Notes: generated from the sequence alone by a model not told the origin. Shown: positions 25,161 through 34,124, counted from the first letter of the stretch. The stretch: DNA of 61,049 nucleotides from an uncultured Oscillospiraceae bacterium (GCA_959601025.1 CAUGOD010000015.1:1-61049), one strand, 5' to 3'. A program made the numbers and translations.

Positions 25161-27818
25161 CTATTCCGGTTTCCGGGGCTTTCCCCAGCGGATGAACGCC
25201 TGAATGCCTTTTACGATTTCCATTACAACCAACGGAGCTACGGATAGGGCGGCGACGATGCCCCACGCCGTTCCGGTCAAGGGGACGATACCGAAAATCG
25301 TCTGGATCGGGGGGACCAATAAAACCGCCAGCATCAGAAGGGCGGAAACGGCAAACGCACCAAGCATGTATTTGTTGGTATGGAAGCCGATCCGGAACAG
25401 GGAGTGCGAGCTTCGCACGCTGAACGCGTGGACCAGCTGGGAAAGAGCCAGGGTAGCAAAGGCCATGCTTTCGCCCAGCGCGATATTGGGCGCCCCGCCG
25501 GCCGGAACGAATATGCGGGAGCCGACGAAATAGGCTGTCAGTGTCAGCAGACCGATCATCAGCCCCTGCAGGATGGCGGTCACCCCAAGTCCGCCGGAGA
25601 ACATGCTTTCGGTCTTTTTCCGCGGCTTGCGGGTCATGATGTCGTACTCCACCGGCTCCATCCCAAGGGCGAGGGCCGGCAGCGAATCGGTGACCAGATT
25701 GATCCACAGCAGCTGTATGGGCAGAAGGGGGGACTCCCGCCAGATCAGCATGGAGAGAAAGACGGTGACGATCTCCCCCAGGTTGCAGGAAAGCAGGAAA
25801 TGGACCGCCTTGCGGATGTTGTCGTAAATGCCTCGCCCCTCTTTGACAGCGGTCACGATGGTGGCGAAGTTGTCGTCGGTCAGGGTTAGGTCGGCCGCGC
25901 CCTTGGCCACGTCGGTGCCGGTGATCCCCATGGCGCAGCCGATGTCGGCGGCTTTCAGGGCGGGAGCGTCGTTGACACCATCCCCGGTCATGGCGACAAT
26001 CTCCCCGGTGCGCTGCCACGCCTTGACGATCCGTATCTTATCCGCTGGGGTGACCCGGGCGTATACCCGGTACTGCCGGATGTTTTCGTAAAGCTCGTCG
26101 TCCGACAGCATCGCCAACTCCGCGCCGGTGATCGCTTCGCTCTCGTCGTGAAGGATGCCGAGCTCCCTTGCAATGGCGGAGGCGGTGACCACATGGTCGC
26201 CGGTGATCATCACGGTGCGGATACCGGCGGCGTCGCATTCCTGAATGGAAGCGGTGACCTCCGGCCGCGGCGGGTCGATCATGCCGAGCAGTCCGCCGAA
26301 GGTCAGTCCCTGCTCCAGTTCTTCCGGCCGGCAGTCCATCGGCATTTCGTCGATGGTTTTGTAACCAATGGCGAGAACACGCAGCGCCTCCCTTGCCATC
26401 GCTTCATTGGCGGCGGCCGCCGTCTCGAGATTGCCAGAAACGCAGCGTTCCAGCAGAATATCTGGCGCGCCCTTGACGATGACAACCCGCTGGCCGTGGA
26501 TAAGGTTGATGGTGGTCATCAGCTTGCGGTCGGAATCGAAGGGAATCTCCCCCAGCCGGGGATGCTCGGCGGTCAGCTGATCCTTGGGCATCCCATTTTT
26601 CAGGGCGGCGGCGACGATCGCGGTTTCCGTCGGATCGCCGAGATGCTTTTCCACCCCGTCGATCACCTGCACCGTGCCGTCGGTGCAAAGCGCGGCGAGC
26701 CGGATCAGAGCCAGCACGCTGTCCGGCGCATCTTCCGTCATCGGAAGGACGTTGCCGCCGTCAAAGACCTTCACCAGCGTCATCCGGTTCTGGGTCAATG
26801 TACCGGTTTTATCCGAACAGATGACCGATGCGCTTCCCAGCGTTTCCACGGCGGGAAGGCGGCGGACGATGGCGTTTTTCGCCACCATCCGCTGTACCCC
26901 GATCGCCAGAACGATGGTAACGATGGCGGGCAGCCCCTCTGGGATCGCGGCGACAGCCAGGGAGATGGCGGTCATAAACATGTCCAGCGGAGGAAGGCGG
27001 TCGAGCAAGCCGACGATAAAGATAATGACGCAGATTCCCAGCGCGAGGAAACCTAGGTTTTTTCCGAGCTGAGCCAGCTTTTCCTGCAGCGGAGTGGCGG
27101 ATTCCTCCTCATCCTCCAGCATGGCGGCGATTTTGCCCATTTCCGTGTTCATCCCGGTCTCGACCACTACGCCGCGGGCGTGGCCGTAGGAAACCGCGCA
27201 GCCGGAATAGGCCATGTTTACCCGGTCGCCGAGCGGCGCGATTTCCGCTACGGAAGCATCCGCGTCCTTGGCGGCGGGAACCGATTCGCCGGTGAGGGCT
27301 GCCTCGTCGCACTGGAAGCGGGCGGAACGCAGCAGCCGGCAGTCGGCGGGAACCAGATCGCCCGCCTCCATTTCCACGATGTCGCCGGGAACCAGCTCGG
27401 TGGATTTCAGGGTCTGTAGCACCCCGCCGCGCAGGGCGCGAGCTTCGGGCGCGGCCATGTTTTTCAGCGCTTCCAGCGCGGCCTCTGCCTTGCTTTCCTG
27501 AATTACGCCGAGCAGGGCGTTGATCAGCACGATCGCGATAATCACGATCGGCTCGATCCAGTCCGCTTCTCCGCCGGTGAAATGGTTATAGATGCTCAGC
27601 CCCAGAGATACAGCGGCCGCAATGAGAAGGATAATCACCATAGCGTCCTTCATCTGATCGAGAAACCGTCCCCAAAAGGTACGGGCTTTCTTTTCCTTCA
27701 ATTTATTTGGCCCATAGGACTGAAGCCGCTCCGCCGCCAACTCGGGCGTCAGACCAGTCTCCTGGTCGGCTTCAAGCGCTTCCAACACCTTCTCCAGGTC
27801 TTCGCTGTGCCAGATCAT
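25161..27818 (-). CDS. Calcium-translocating P-type ATPase (P2A/P2B type)
   Basis: An 885-residue cation pump. The frame is open to 28040, but MIWHSEDLEKVLEALEADQE at 27818 has GAGGGGG eight bases upstream and begins at the usual N-terminal cation-ATPase domain. Visible elements are TGES in the actuator domain, PEGLPA in membrane helix 4 (ion site), DKTGTLT with the phosphorylated aspartate, the KGAPD nucleotide-domain motif, and TGDGVNDAPALK. Six C-terminal membrane segments close it. Together these match bacterial LMCA/PMR1-like Ca2+ exporters. A TGCTATACT extended -10 lies near 27874-27882 on the minus strand. Confidence 0.94.
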   Translation of the reverse strand: MIWHSEDLEKVLEALEADQETGLTPELAAERLQSYGPNKLKEKKARTFWGRFLDQMKDAMVIILLIAAAVSLGLSIYNHFTGGEADWIEPIVIIAIVLINALLGVIQESKAEAALEALKNMAAPEARALRGGVLQTLKSTELVPGDIVEMEAGDLVPADCRLLRSARFQCDEAALTGESVPAAKDADASVAEIAPLGDRVNMAYSGCAVSYGHARGVVVETGMNTEMGKIAAMLEDEEESATPLQEKLAQLGKNLGFLALGICVIIFIVGLLDRLPPLDMFMTAISLAVAAIPEGLPAIVTIVLAIGVQRMVAKNAIVRRLPAVETLGSASVICSDKTGTLTQNRMTLVKVFDGGNVLPMTEDAPDSVLALIRLAALCTDGTVQVIDGVEKHLGDPTETAIVAAALKNGMPKDQLTAEHPRLGEIPFDSDRKLMTTINLIHGQRVVIVKGAPDILLERCVSGNLETAAAANEAMAREALRVLAIGYKTIDEMPMDCRPEELEQGLTFGGLLGMIDPPRPEVTASIQECDAAGIRTVMITGDHVVTASAIARELGILHDESEAITGAELAMLSDDELYENIRQYRVYARVTPADKIRIVKAWQRTGEIVAMTGDGVNDAPALKAADIGCAMGITGTDVAKGAADLTLTDDNFATIVTAVKEGRGIYDNIRKAVHFLLSCNLGEIVTVFLSMLIWRESPLLPIQLLWINLVTDSLPALALGMEPVEYDIMTRKPRKKTESMFSGGLGVTAILQGLMIGLLTLTAYFVGSRIFVPAGGAPNIALGESMAFATLALSQLVHAFSVRSSHSLFRIGFHTNKYMLGAFAVSALLMLAVLLVPPIQTIFGIVPLTGTAWGIVAALSVAPLVVMEIVKGIQAFIRWGKPRKPE

Positions 27819-27988
27819 ACGATATTCCCCCTCTGCGCGGTCAATGCGTCCGCCGTTTATCCATGAAGAATAGTATAGCACAATTTTTACCGCTGCCATA
27901 GGAAAAAAGGAAGGTTTTTCTGAACAATTGGTAAATCCTTGATTCCTTGCAGCGAGCGGTCTTTTCCGACGGCCCAAAAGAAGGAGCC

Positions 27989-28098
27989 TTGTCAAGGGGG
28001 CGAAGGCACGGTATAATGAATCCGGCAAAGCCGGATTCATCGAAAAACGATTGCCGGGTCAACGACTCGGTTGTCGCTTCGCGTCACCATCGTTTTTC
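27989..28098 (+). ncRNA. Candidate small RNA or repeat relative
   Basis: TTGTCA (27989-27994), a 17-base spacer and TATAAT (28012-28017) form a strong promoter with no gene behind it. A 10-bp perfect stem TGAATCCGGC/GCCGGATTCA (28017-28039) starts at the -10. A second long stem GAAAAACGAT (28042-28051)/ATCGTTTTTC (28089-28098) ends in T residues like an intrinsic terminator. A transcript of about 75 bases is implied. It directly precedes the composite repeat at 28118 and may be a degenerate member of that family. Confidence 0.4.
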
Positions 28099-28117
28099 CA
28101 CTCGGCATCTATTTTTA

Positions 28118-28394
28118 TGGTATAGTGTCGGCAGGGAGAAATACGACAGCATTTCTCCATTGCGCCGCCGGTAAGCGTTGGCAAAGAAACCGGCCGGGCG
28201 GCGCTATGGTATAATGTCGTTTGGGAGAAATACCGACAGGTATTTCTCAATTGCGCCGCCAGCAAAGGTCGGCAGAGAATTCGGCCAGGCGGCGCTATGG
28301 TATAATATCGTTAAGGAAAAACGCGACAGCGTTTTTCGATGCGCCGCCGGTAAAGGCCGGTATAGCATCCGGCCGGGCGGCGCTATGGTTTAAT
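28118..28394 (+). repeat. Composite intergenic repeat, locus 2 (three units)
   Basis: Three tandem copies. Extended -10 motifs are at 28118-28126 (TGGTATAGT), 28207-28215 and 28298-28306 (both TGGTATAAT), with a decayed TGGTTTAAT at 28386. GACA-loop hairpins are at 28136-28157, 28225-28248 (stem GAGAAATACC/GGTATTTCTC) and 28316-28337 (stem GAAAAACGC/GCGTTTTTC). Each is followed by a GCGCCGCC...GGCGGCGC hairpin (28162-28204, 28253-28295, 28341-28383). The B stems differ in sequence but stay paired. Confidence 0.88.
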
Positions 28395-28491
28395 AAATCC
28401 GACGTTACAGCTACCAGGAACGGGCGCGAGATATCAGAATCCAGCAAAAAGACGGACAAAGGAAAACGAATTCGGAAAGGCGGAAAGGAAG

Positions 28492-29808
28492 ATGGCGGAG
28501 GCACGGCGGATAGACTGCGCGATCATCGGCGGCGGCGCGGCTGGACTGGCGGCGGCGGTGTTCCTTTCCAAGCTGTCCGGCGGGACGCTTTCTGCCGCGG
28601 TGTTTGAAAAGGGACCGCGGGTGGGGAAAAAGCTGCTCGCGACCGGAAACGGGACCTGCAATCTCAGCAATGCGCAGGCGGCGGCGTCCCATTATCATGG
28701 GGCGGTCCCCGCTTTTGCCGCTCCCGCGCTGGAAGCCTTTCCTCCTGCGGCGGCTGTGGATTTTTTCACCTCGATCGGGGTGGAATGCCGGCAGAGGGAA
28801 AACGGACGGATCTATCCGCTCTGCGCACAGGCGGGGGCGGTGCTGGATTGCCTGCGCCTGTCAGCCGCTGCGTCCGGTGTGCGGGAGGAATGCGGCGGGG
28901 CGGTGACGGCGATCCTTCCGGAAAAGGGCGGCTTCCGCCTGAAGCGGGAAGGAGACGACGTGCTGGCCCGGAGAGTACTGGTCTGTGTGGGCGGCGCAGC
29001 TTCGCCCTCCCTCGGCGGGTCGGCGGACGGCTACGGTTTGCTGACGGCGTTGGGGCATACCCGCACTCCTCTTTTCCCCTCCATTGTGCAGGTGAAAACC
29101 GCCGTCGATTTTGTAAAGTCGGCCAAGGGCGTACGGGTGGACGCGGAAATCCGCTTTGAGCGAAATGGTTGGGAAGCAGCGCGGGGAACCGGAGAGGTCC
29201 TTTTTACCGAATACGGCCTGTCGGGACCGGCGGTGATGCAGATTTCCCGCTGTGTGGCCGATTGGGAACGGAGGCGGGATGGAGAGATGGCCGCCGTGCT
29301 CAATCTTTTACCGGACTGGGATGAGGAGAAAGCGCTCGCCTCCCTGCGGCGACGGGCCGCGCTGCCGGGGCGGACCATGGCAGACCTGCTGACCGGCCTG
29401 CTGCAAAAGCGGCTGGGGCAGACCGTCCTGCGGGCGGCGGGCTATACGAATCTGGACGCGCCGGTTTCCCTCCTCCGGGACAGCGATCTGCGGAGGATTG
29501 CGGAGACAATCACCGGCTGGCGAATTCCGGTAAAAGGGACGCAGGGGATGGGCGGCGCGCAGGTGACGGCTGGTGGGATCGCAACGAAGGATTTTGATCC
29601 GCAGACCATGGAATCCCGAAAGGTTTCCGGCCTTTACGCCGCGGGAGAGGTGCTGGACATCGACGGGGACTGCGGTGGGTATAATCTGCAGTGGGCGTGG
29701 GCTTCGGCCCACGCGGCGGCGGCGGCGATAGCGGAATCGCTTGGCGGCGGACGTTGGGAACTGCATAGACGACAGACACAGCGGGAAAGAAAGCAGGACA
29801 AGCGATGA
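28492..29808 (+). CDS. BaiN/HI0933-type NAD(P)/FAD-dependent oxidoreductase
   Basis: Flavoprotein of 438 residues. The N-terminal dinucleotide-binding motif is IIGGGAAGLAAAVFLSK, followed by KLLATGNGTCNLSNA, the signature of this family. A second conserved region near the C-terminus reads GGAQVTAGGIATKDFDPQTMESR and GLYAAGEVLDIDGDCGGYNLQWAWAS, which closes the FAD site. Members such as BaiN reduce steroid-like double bonds, but most have unknown substrates. Its stop overlaps the start of the next flavoprotein by four bases. Confidence 0.9.
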   Translation: MAEARRIDCAIIGGGAAGLAAAVFLSKLSGGTLSAAVFEKGPRVGKKLLATGNGTCNLSNAQAAASHYHGAVPAFAAPALEAFPPAAAVDFFTSIGVECRQRENGRIYPLCAQAGAVLDCLRLSAAASGVREECGGAVTAILPEKGGFRLKREGDDVLARRVLVCVGGAASPSLGGSADGYGLLTALGHTRTPLFPSIVQVKTAVDFVKSAKGVRVDAEIRFERNGWEAARGTGEVLFTEYGLSGPAVMQISRCVADWERRRDGEMAAVLNLLPDWDEEKALASLRRRAALPGRTMADLLTGLLQKRLGQTVLRAAGYTNLDAPVSLLRDSDLRRIAETITGWRIPVKGTQGMGGAQVTAGGIATKDFDPQTMESRKVSGLYAAGEVLDIDGDCGGYNLQWAWASAHAAAAAIAESLGGGRWELHRRQTQRERKQDKR

Positions 29809-31433
29809 TTCGGATCAGCGGTATCTCTCTTCCTTTAGAATACACCGAACAGGATATGTGCACGGCGGTCTGCCGGCTGCTGCGGATTCATCCGCAGGAT
29901 ATCCGTCGGCTTCGCCGGGCCAAGGTATCGGTGGATGCGCGGCACAAGGACGAGTTGCATTTCGTGGCGACGGTGGACGTGGAGCTGGATACCGGCCGGG
30001 GCGCGGACGAGGCCGCCGCTGTCCGCCGCTGTAAAACCGGCCAGGCGCGGCTGCTGACTGAAGCGCCGTATGCGCCGCCGGTGGTTTCCCCGGCCCGCCG
30101 GGCGTCGCATCGGCCGGTAGTGGTCGGAAGCGGACCGGCCGGCCTGTTCGCCGCGCTGGTTCTCGCCCGGGCGGGGCTGCGTCCTCTACTGCTGGAGCGG
30201 GGGCGGCCGGTGGAGGAACGGCGGGAGGACGTGGAGCGCTTCCGCCGAACCGGGATGCTGGACCCGTCCTCCAATGTACAGTTTGGCGAGGGCGGAGCCG
30301 GTACCTTTTCAGACGGGAAGCTGAACACCGGCATCAAAAATCCCCGTTGCCGTTATGTCCTGGAGCAGCTCGCCGCCGCCGGAGCGCCGGAGCGCATCCT
30401 CTGGCAGGCAAAACCGCACGTCGGCACCGACCGGCTGCGGGATGCGGTCAGGGGACTGCGGGAGGAGATCGTCCGTGCGGGTGGCGGGATGTGTTTTTCC
30501 CACCATGTACGGGACATCCTGATTGACCGGGGCGCACTGCGCGGCTTGCTGGTCGATACGCCGGAGGGTACGGTCGAGCTGGAGACCGACCGGGCGATCT
30601 TCGCTATTGGTCACAGCGCAAGGGATACCATGACGATGCTGTATGGGCGCGGACTGGCGATGGAACAAAAGCCGTTTGCCGTCGGCGTGCGGATCGAGCA
30701 TCCCCGGACGATGATCGACCGCAGCCAATACGGGCGGTTTGCCGGGCATCCGGCGCTGGGAGCGGCAGAGTACAAGCTGTCGGTCCGTCCGCGGGACGGT
30801 CGGGGCGTTTATACCTTCTGCATGTGTCCCGGCGGGGTGGTGATTGCCGCCGCGTCGGAGGAAGGCGGCCTGGTCGTTAACGGAATGAGTGAATTCGCCC
30901 GGGACGCGGAGAATTCGAACAGTGCGCTGCTGGTCGGGGTCGGTCCGGGGGATTTCGGGGGCGGCGATTATCCGGCGGAGCATCCTCTGGCGGGAATGGA
31001 TTTCCAACGACGGATGGAACGGGCTGCCTTTGTCTTGGGGAGCGGAGGCTACCGCGCCCCGGTTCAATTAGCGGAGGATTTTCTCGCGGGACGGGCGTCG
31101 GTCACTTTTGGAGATGTAAAGCATTCTTACTTGCCTGGTGTGACGCTGTCCGATCTGCGGGAATGCCTGCCCGGTTTTGTAGCGGATTCCCTGCGGGCGG
31201 CGCTTCCTGCGCTGGGAAGGCAGCTGGCCGGGTTCGACCGGCCGGACGCGGTTTTGACCGGCGTGGAGTCCCGCAGCTCCTCGCCGGTGCGGATTCTCCG
31301 GAATGAACGGGCGCAGGCGTCGGTCGCCGGAATTTTTCCCTGCGGCGAGGGTGCGGGCTATGCAGGCGGTATTGTCTCCGCCGCCGTGGACGGCGTGGTC
31401 TGCGCGGAAAAATTGATCGAATCGATGGAATGA
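29805..31433 (+). CDS. FAD-dependent dehydrogenase of the COG2509 type
   Basis: A 542-residue flavoprotein. The first 85 residues form a small charged domain seen in this family, with RRLRRAKVSVDARHKDELHFV. The FAD-binding motif is VVVGSGPAGLFAALVLARAG, followed by NVQFGEGGAGTFSDGKLNTG, and near the C-terminus IFPCGEGAGYAGGIVSAAVDG. The family is widespread in Firmicutes, with no proven reaction. Translationally coupled to the upstream BaiN-like gene (ATGA overlap), and its stop overlaps an alternative start of the patatin gene, so the three form an operon. Confidence 0.9.
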   Translation: MIRISGISLPLEYTEQDMCTAVCRLLRIHPQDIRRLRRAKVSVDARHKDELHFVATVDVELDTGRGADEAAAVRRCKTGQARLLTEAPYAPPVVSPARRASHRPVVVGSGPAGLFAALVLARAGLRPLLLERGRPVEERREDVERFRRTGMLDPSSNVQFGEGGAGTFSDGKLNTGIKNPRCRYVLEQLAAAGAPERILWQAKPHVGTDRLRDAVRGLREEIVRAGGGMCFSHHVRDILIDRGALRGLLVDTPEGTVELETDRAIFAIGHSARDTMTMLYGRGLAMEQKPFAVGVRIEHPRTMIDRSQYGRFAGHPALGAAEYKLSVRPRDGRGVYTFCMCPGGVVIAAASEEGGLVVNGMSEFARDAENSNSALLVGVGPGDFGGGDYPAEHPLAGMDFQRRMERAAFVLGSGGYRAPVQLAEDFLAGRASVTFGDVKHSYLPGVTLSDLRECLPGFVADSLRAALPALGRQLAGFDRPDAVLTGVESRSSSPVRILRNERAQASVAGIFPCGEGAGYAGGIVSAAVDGVVCAEKLIESME

Positions 31434-31468
31434 GGCTCCGTCTGCTTCTAGAAAGGAATGGTCATAAA

Positions 31469-32734
31469 ATGGCGCAGATACGGCGGAAAAGAAAATCGGA
31501 GGGATACGGGCTGGTGCTGGCCGGCGGCGGCTGCAAGGGCGTGTACCAGATCGGCGCGTGGAGGGCCCTGCGGGAGCTGGATATTCCGATCGAATGCGTG
31601 GTCGGCACCTCTGTCGGGGCGATGAACGGCGCGCTGGTGGCGCTCGACTGTTACGACGGCGCGGTGGAGCTGTGGAAAAATATGAGTATTGAAAAGGGCT
31701 TCCAGCTCCCCGAGCCGCTGAAGGTGCCGGACAACCTGTTCACCCTGAAAAACGCCAATGTCATTTTAAAGGAGCTATGGAAAAATCACGGGCTGGATAT
31801 TACGCCGCTTCGCCGGGCGCTGGAGCTGCTGATTGATGAGGACGAGCTGCGGGCCTCGCCGGTGGAATATGGGCTGGTCACCTTTGAAATTAAAAGGCGA
31901 AAAGGTCGTGAGCTTTACAAGGAGCGAATTCCGCAGGGGCAGATGATGGATTACATCATGGCCAGCGCGGCGTATCCCGGTCTGAAGCGTCCGGAGATTG
32001 ATGGGAAAACCTTTCTGGACGGCGGGCTGTACGACAACGTGCCGGTGAAAATGCTGCTTCGCCGTCATCCTGACAATATTGTGGTTGTGAACATCGGGGA
32101 TACCGAACTGCCTGCCGATCTTGATCCTTCGCTGAACCTGTACTACGTCAAGCCGCAGGATTCCCTGGGAAAAGCCTTCGCGTTTTGTCCTGAGACGGCG
32201 GAATCGAAAATGGAAATGGGCTGGTACGATACCATGCGGGTGTTCGGCAGACTGGCGGGGGAGTGGATGTACTTCGATCCGGTGGAATACCGCAGTCTAC
32301 AGGCCGAGCTGGGGGAGGACGCCGTGAGCGGACTGGAATACGCGGCCCGGCTGTACGGGCTGGACAGGCTGCGGAAATGCGCTACCGCTGATTTTATCCG
32401 GGAACTGCGGGATTGCGACCGGATATCCGTCGAAAAATTCCAGGCATTCCGTTCCCACATGGACATTCCCGCCATGGTGAAGGCCGCCTATGCCGGACAA
32501 TTCCGGGAGTATAATCTGACAAGCGATCTGCTTTTACAGCTTTCACAGGATATGCTGGCCAAGGGGGAGCATCCCCGCCTGGAAAATATGATGGAAAAAA
32601 TGGCGCCGGAGCTTCTTCGGGCCGCCCGGGCGATGGAGGGACTTCGCCGTCGTCTGGGATCGGCGGAAGCCGTTGCTCCTTCGAGAATCGTCCGGGACGG
32701 TGATCCTACACAAAAATTATTGCATAACGATTAA
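31469..32734 (+). CDS. Patatin-like phospholipase
   Basis: Serine hydrolase of 421 residues with a Ser-Asp dyad. The oxyanion loop is GLVLAGGGCKGVYQIG, the nucleophile elbow VVGTSVGAMNGALVA (Gly-x-Ser-x-Gly) and the aspartate FLDGGLYDNVP. The C-terminal 200 residues are helical and of unknown role. No signal peptide is seen, so it should act on lipids from the cytosol. ATG 31469 is preferred, with GAAAGGA 11 bases upstream; an upstream ATG at 31430 overlaps the preceding stop. Confidence 0.92.
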   Translation: MAQIRRKRKSEGYGLVLAGGGCKGVYQIGAWRALRELDIPIECVVGTSVGAMNGALVALDCYDGAVELWKNMSIEKGFQLPEPLKVPDNLFTLKNANVILKELWKNHGLDITPLRRALELLIDEDELRASPVEYGLVTFEIKRRKGRELYKERIPQGQMMDYIMASAAYPGLKRPEIDGKTFLDGGLYDNVPVKMLLRRHPDNIVVVNIGDTELPADLDPSLNLYYVKPQDSLGKAFAFCPETAESKMEMGWYDTMRVFGRLAGEWMYFDPVEYRSLQAELGEDAVSGLEYAARLYGLDRLRKCATADFIRELRDCDRISVEKFQAFRSHMDIPAMVKAAYAGQFREYNLTSDLLLQLSQDMLAKGEHPRLENMMEKMAPELLRAARAMEGLRRRLGSAEAVAPSRIVRDGDPTQKLLHND

Positions 32735-32748
32735 AAAAAGAGTATACT
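32720..32748 (+). promoter_or_regulatory. Promoter of the sensory hydrogenase-like operon
   Basis: TTGCAT (32720-32725), 17 bases, TATACT (32743-32748), overlapping the end of the patatin gene. The untranslated leader to the first start is about 140 bases. Confidence 0.7.
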
Positions 32749-32895
32749 GTGAAAAGGATATAAATGACTAAAAAGAGAACACAAGAATAGGAACCGTTGG
32801 CACTTAAGGAATTACAAACAGCAAACAGCAAACAGAGGAACGAACAATCGATGGCGGGCGAAAATTCGGCCGCTGAACTGCCAGGAGGTATGGGT

Positions 32896-33240
32896 ATGAC
32901 AATCGCGGACGTAAAGGATATCCTGGGGGCGGAGGTAATTACCGGCGAGGAGCATCTGGAAACCGAAGTCCACAACGCCTGCGGGAGCGATATGATGAGC
33001 GACGTGCTTGCCTTCGTCAAGGATCAGTCGGTGTTGCTGACGGGTCTTGTGAATACGCAGGTGGTCCGTACGGCGGATATGATGGATATGGTCTGTATCG
33101 TTTTCGTGCGAGGCAAGGACCCAGGGGAGGAAATCGTGGAGCTGGCCGCCGATCGGGGGATCGTGTTGATGAAATCCCCCCTGCGGATGTTCACCGCCTG
33201 CGGTCTGCTTTATGAACAGGGGCTGCGCGGCGGAAAATGA
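32896..33240 (+). CDS. DRTGG-domain protein 1
   Basis: A 114-residue protein starting MTIADVKDILGAEVITGEE, set by AGGAGG (32883-32888) seven bases upstream; an in-frame ATG at 32890 is too close. The fold resembles the regulatory DRTGG domain found in HPr kinase and phosphotransacetylase, with DVLAFVKDQSVLLTGL and IVLMKSPLRMFTACGLL as conserved blocks. Such domains are thought to bind small molecules or mediate contacts. It is the first gene of an operon with a SpoIIAB-like ATPase, a HydS-like protein, a second DRTGG protein and a PHP phosphoesterase. Confidence 0.8.
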   Translation: MTIADVKDILGAEVITGEEHLETEVHNACGSDMMSDVLAFVKDQSVLLTGLVNTQVVRTADMMDMVCIVFVRGKDPGEEIVELAADRGIVLMKSPLRMFTACGLLYEQGLRGGK

Positions 33241-33300
33241 CCGCTGCGGCGGGGAACAGACCGCTGCGGCGGGGAACAGACCGCTGCGGCGGGGAACAGA
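33241..33300 (+). repeat. Three perfect 20-bp tandem repeats
   Basis: The 20-base unit beginning CCGCTGCGGCGG is repeated three times without mismatch, directly after the stop of the first DRTGG gene, and is followed by a partial fourth copy (CCGCGG). As 20 is not a multiple of three, the units fall in different frames, arguing against a protein-coding role. Confidence 0.92.
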
Positions 33301-33329
33301 CCGCGGTAACGACCGGAAAGGGTGCGGAC

Positions 33330-33752
33330 ATGAATATCAAGTTACATTACGACGTTCCGGGAGATGATTTTACCCGTGCGGGCGAAGCCTCCGGCGCGGT
33401 AAAGCGGAAAATGAAGCAGCTTGGCTTTGATTCCGATGTGATTCGCCGTGTGGCGATTGCTATGTATGAAGCGGAGATCAATATGGTGATTCACGCCGGA
33501 GGCGGGGAGGCCGACGTGGAAATCCTGCCCGACCGGGTGACGGCTGTGCTGACCGATCACGGCCCCGGAATCCCTGATGTGGACAAGGCGATGCAGGAGG
33601 GGTGGTCTACCGCTCCGGATAACGTGCGTTCCCTCGGTTTTGGGGCTGGGATGGGGCTGCCGAACATAAAGAAATATTCCGATGTTCTGGATATCGAGAC
33701 AAAAGTGGGCGAGGGTACGGTCTTGACAATGACCGTTCTTGTAAAGGGCTAA
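33330..33752 (+). CDS. SpoIIAB/RsbW-like ATP-binding regulatory protein
   Basis: A 140-residue GHKL-type ATPase domain without a sensor. The N box is YEAEINMVIHAGG, the G1 box DHGPGIPD and the G2 box GFGAGMGLPNIKKYSD. Such proteins are usually serine kinases acting on STAS proteins or anti-sigma factors, but no STAS partner or sigma factor is nearby. The frame extends to an ATG at 33237 overlapping the upstream stop, but that part is the 20-bp repeat array, so ATG 33330 with GAAAGGG eight bases upstream is chosen. This gene is a regular companion of HydS-like hydrogenases. Confidence 0.88.
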   Translation: MNIKLHYDVPGDDFTRAGEASGAVKRKMKQLGFDSDVIRRVAIAMYEAEINMVIHAGGGEADVEILPDRVTAVLTDHGPGIPDVDKAMQEGWSTAPDNVRSLGFGAGMGLPNIKKYSDVLDIETKVGEGTVLTMTVLVKG

Positions 33753-33767
33753 AGGAGGCGATCGGGT

Positions 33768-34124
33768 GTGGTCGGCAGGAACAGCAGAGAGGCAAAGCGT
33801 CTGACCTTCGTCAGAGCGGCGCTGCCATTTCTTTTGCTTCTGGCGTTTTTTATTTTGTACCAGGTTCTGAACGCTGCATTTTTTGTGGAATGGTTGGGAT
33901 GCGGCTGTCCTCCGTTGGTCGATAAAGTAGAGGTATATCCTGTGTTTAACGCCAATGATCTGACGCGAATCGTCCTGCCTGTTCTGGCAGTTTTGGCGGG
34001 ATTTTCAGCGTTTTGGGTTTCCCGCGGCGTGGGACGCGGCGGGAGGATCGTCTATCGGCTGTCCTACTGTTCCGCCGCCGGGATATTGACCGCTCTTTTT
34101 ATAACGGTATTTCGCTGGAGATAG
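33768..34124 (+). CDS. Small membrane protein of unknown function
   Basis: A 118-residue protein starting with GTG, with AAAGGAGG nine bases upstream. Three hydrophobic stretches are visible (residues about 18-38, 66-83 and 98-115). Between the first two is a loop with EWLGCGCPPLVDKVEVYP, carrying a Cys-Gly-Cys-Pro-Pro motif that could bind metal or a cofactor. I do not recognise the family. It lies 15 bases after the SpoIIAB-like gene. After it comes a TGGTAAAAT -10-like element near 34134, so the hydrogenase-like gene may have a second promoter. Confidence 0.65.
   Translation: MVGRNSREAKRLTFVRAALPFLLLLAFFILYQVLNAAFFVEWLGCGCPPLVDKVEVYPVFNANDLTRIVLPVLAVLAGFSAFWVSRGVGRGGRIVYRLSYCSAAGILTALFITVFRWR

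Noticed and set aside
27819..28040. N-terminal extension of the calcium ATPase
   Set aside because: Reads through the promoter region and lacks a ribosome site, while the start at 27818 has GAGGGGG and matches family N-termini.
28118..28394. CRISPR array
   Set aside because: Regular spacing near 90 bases, but the units are composite hairpins with no unique spacers between short identical repeats, and no cas genes are present.
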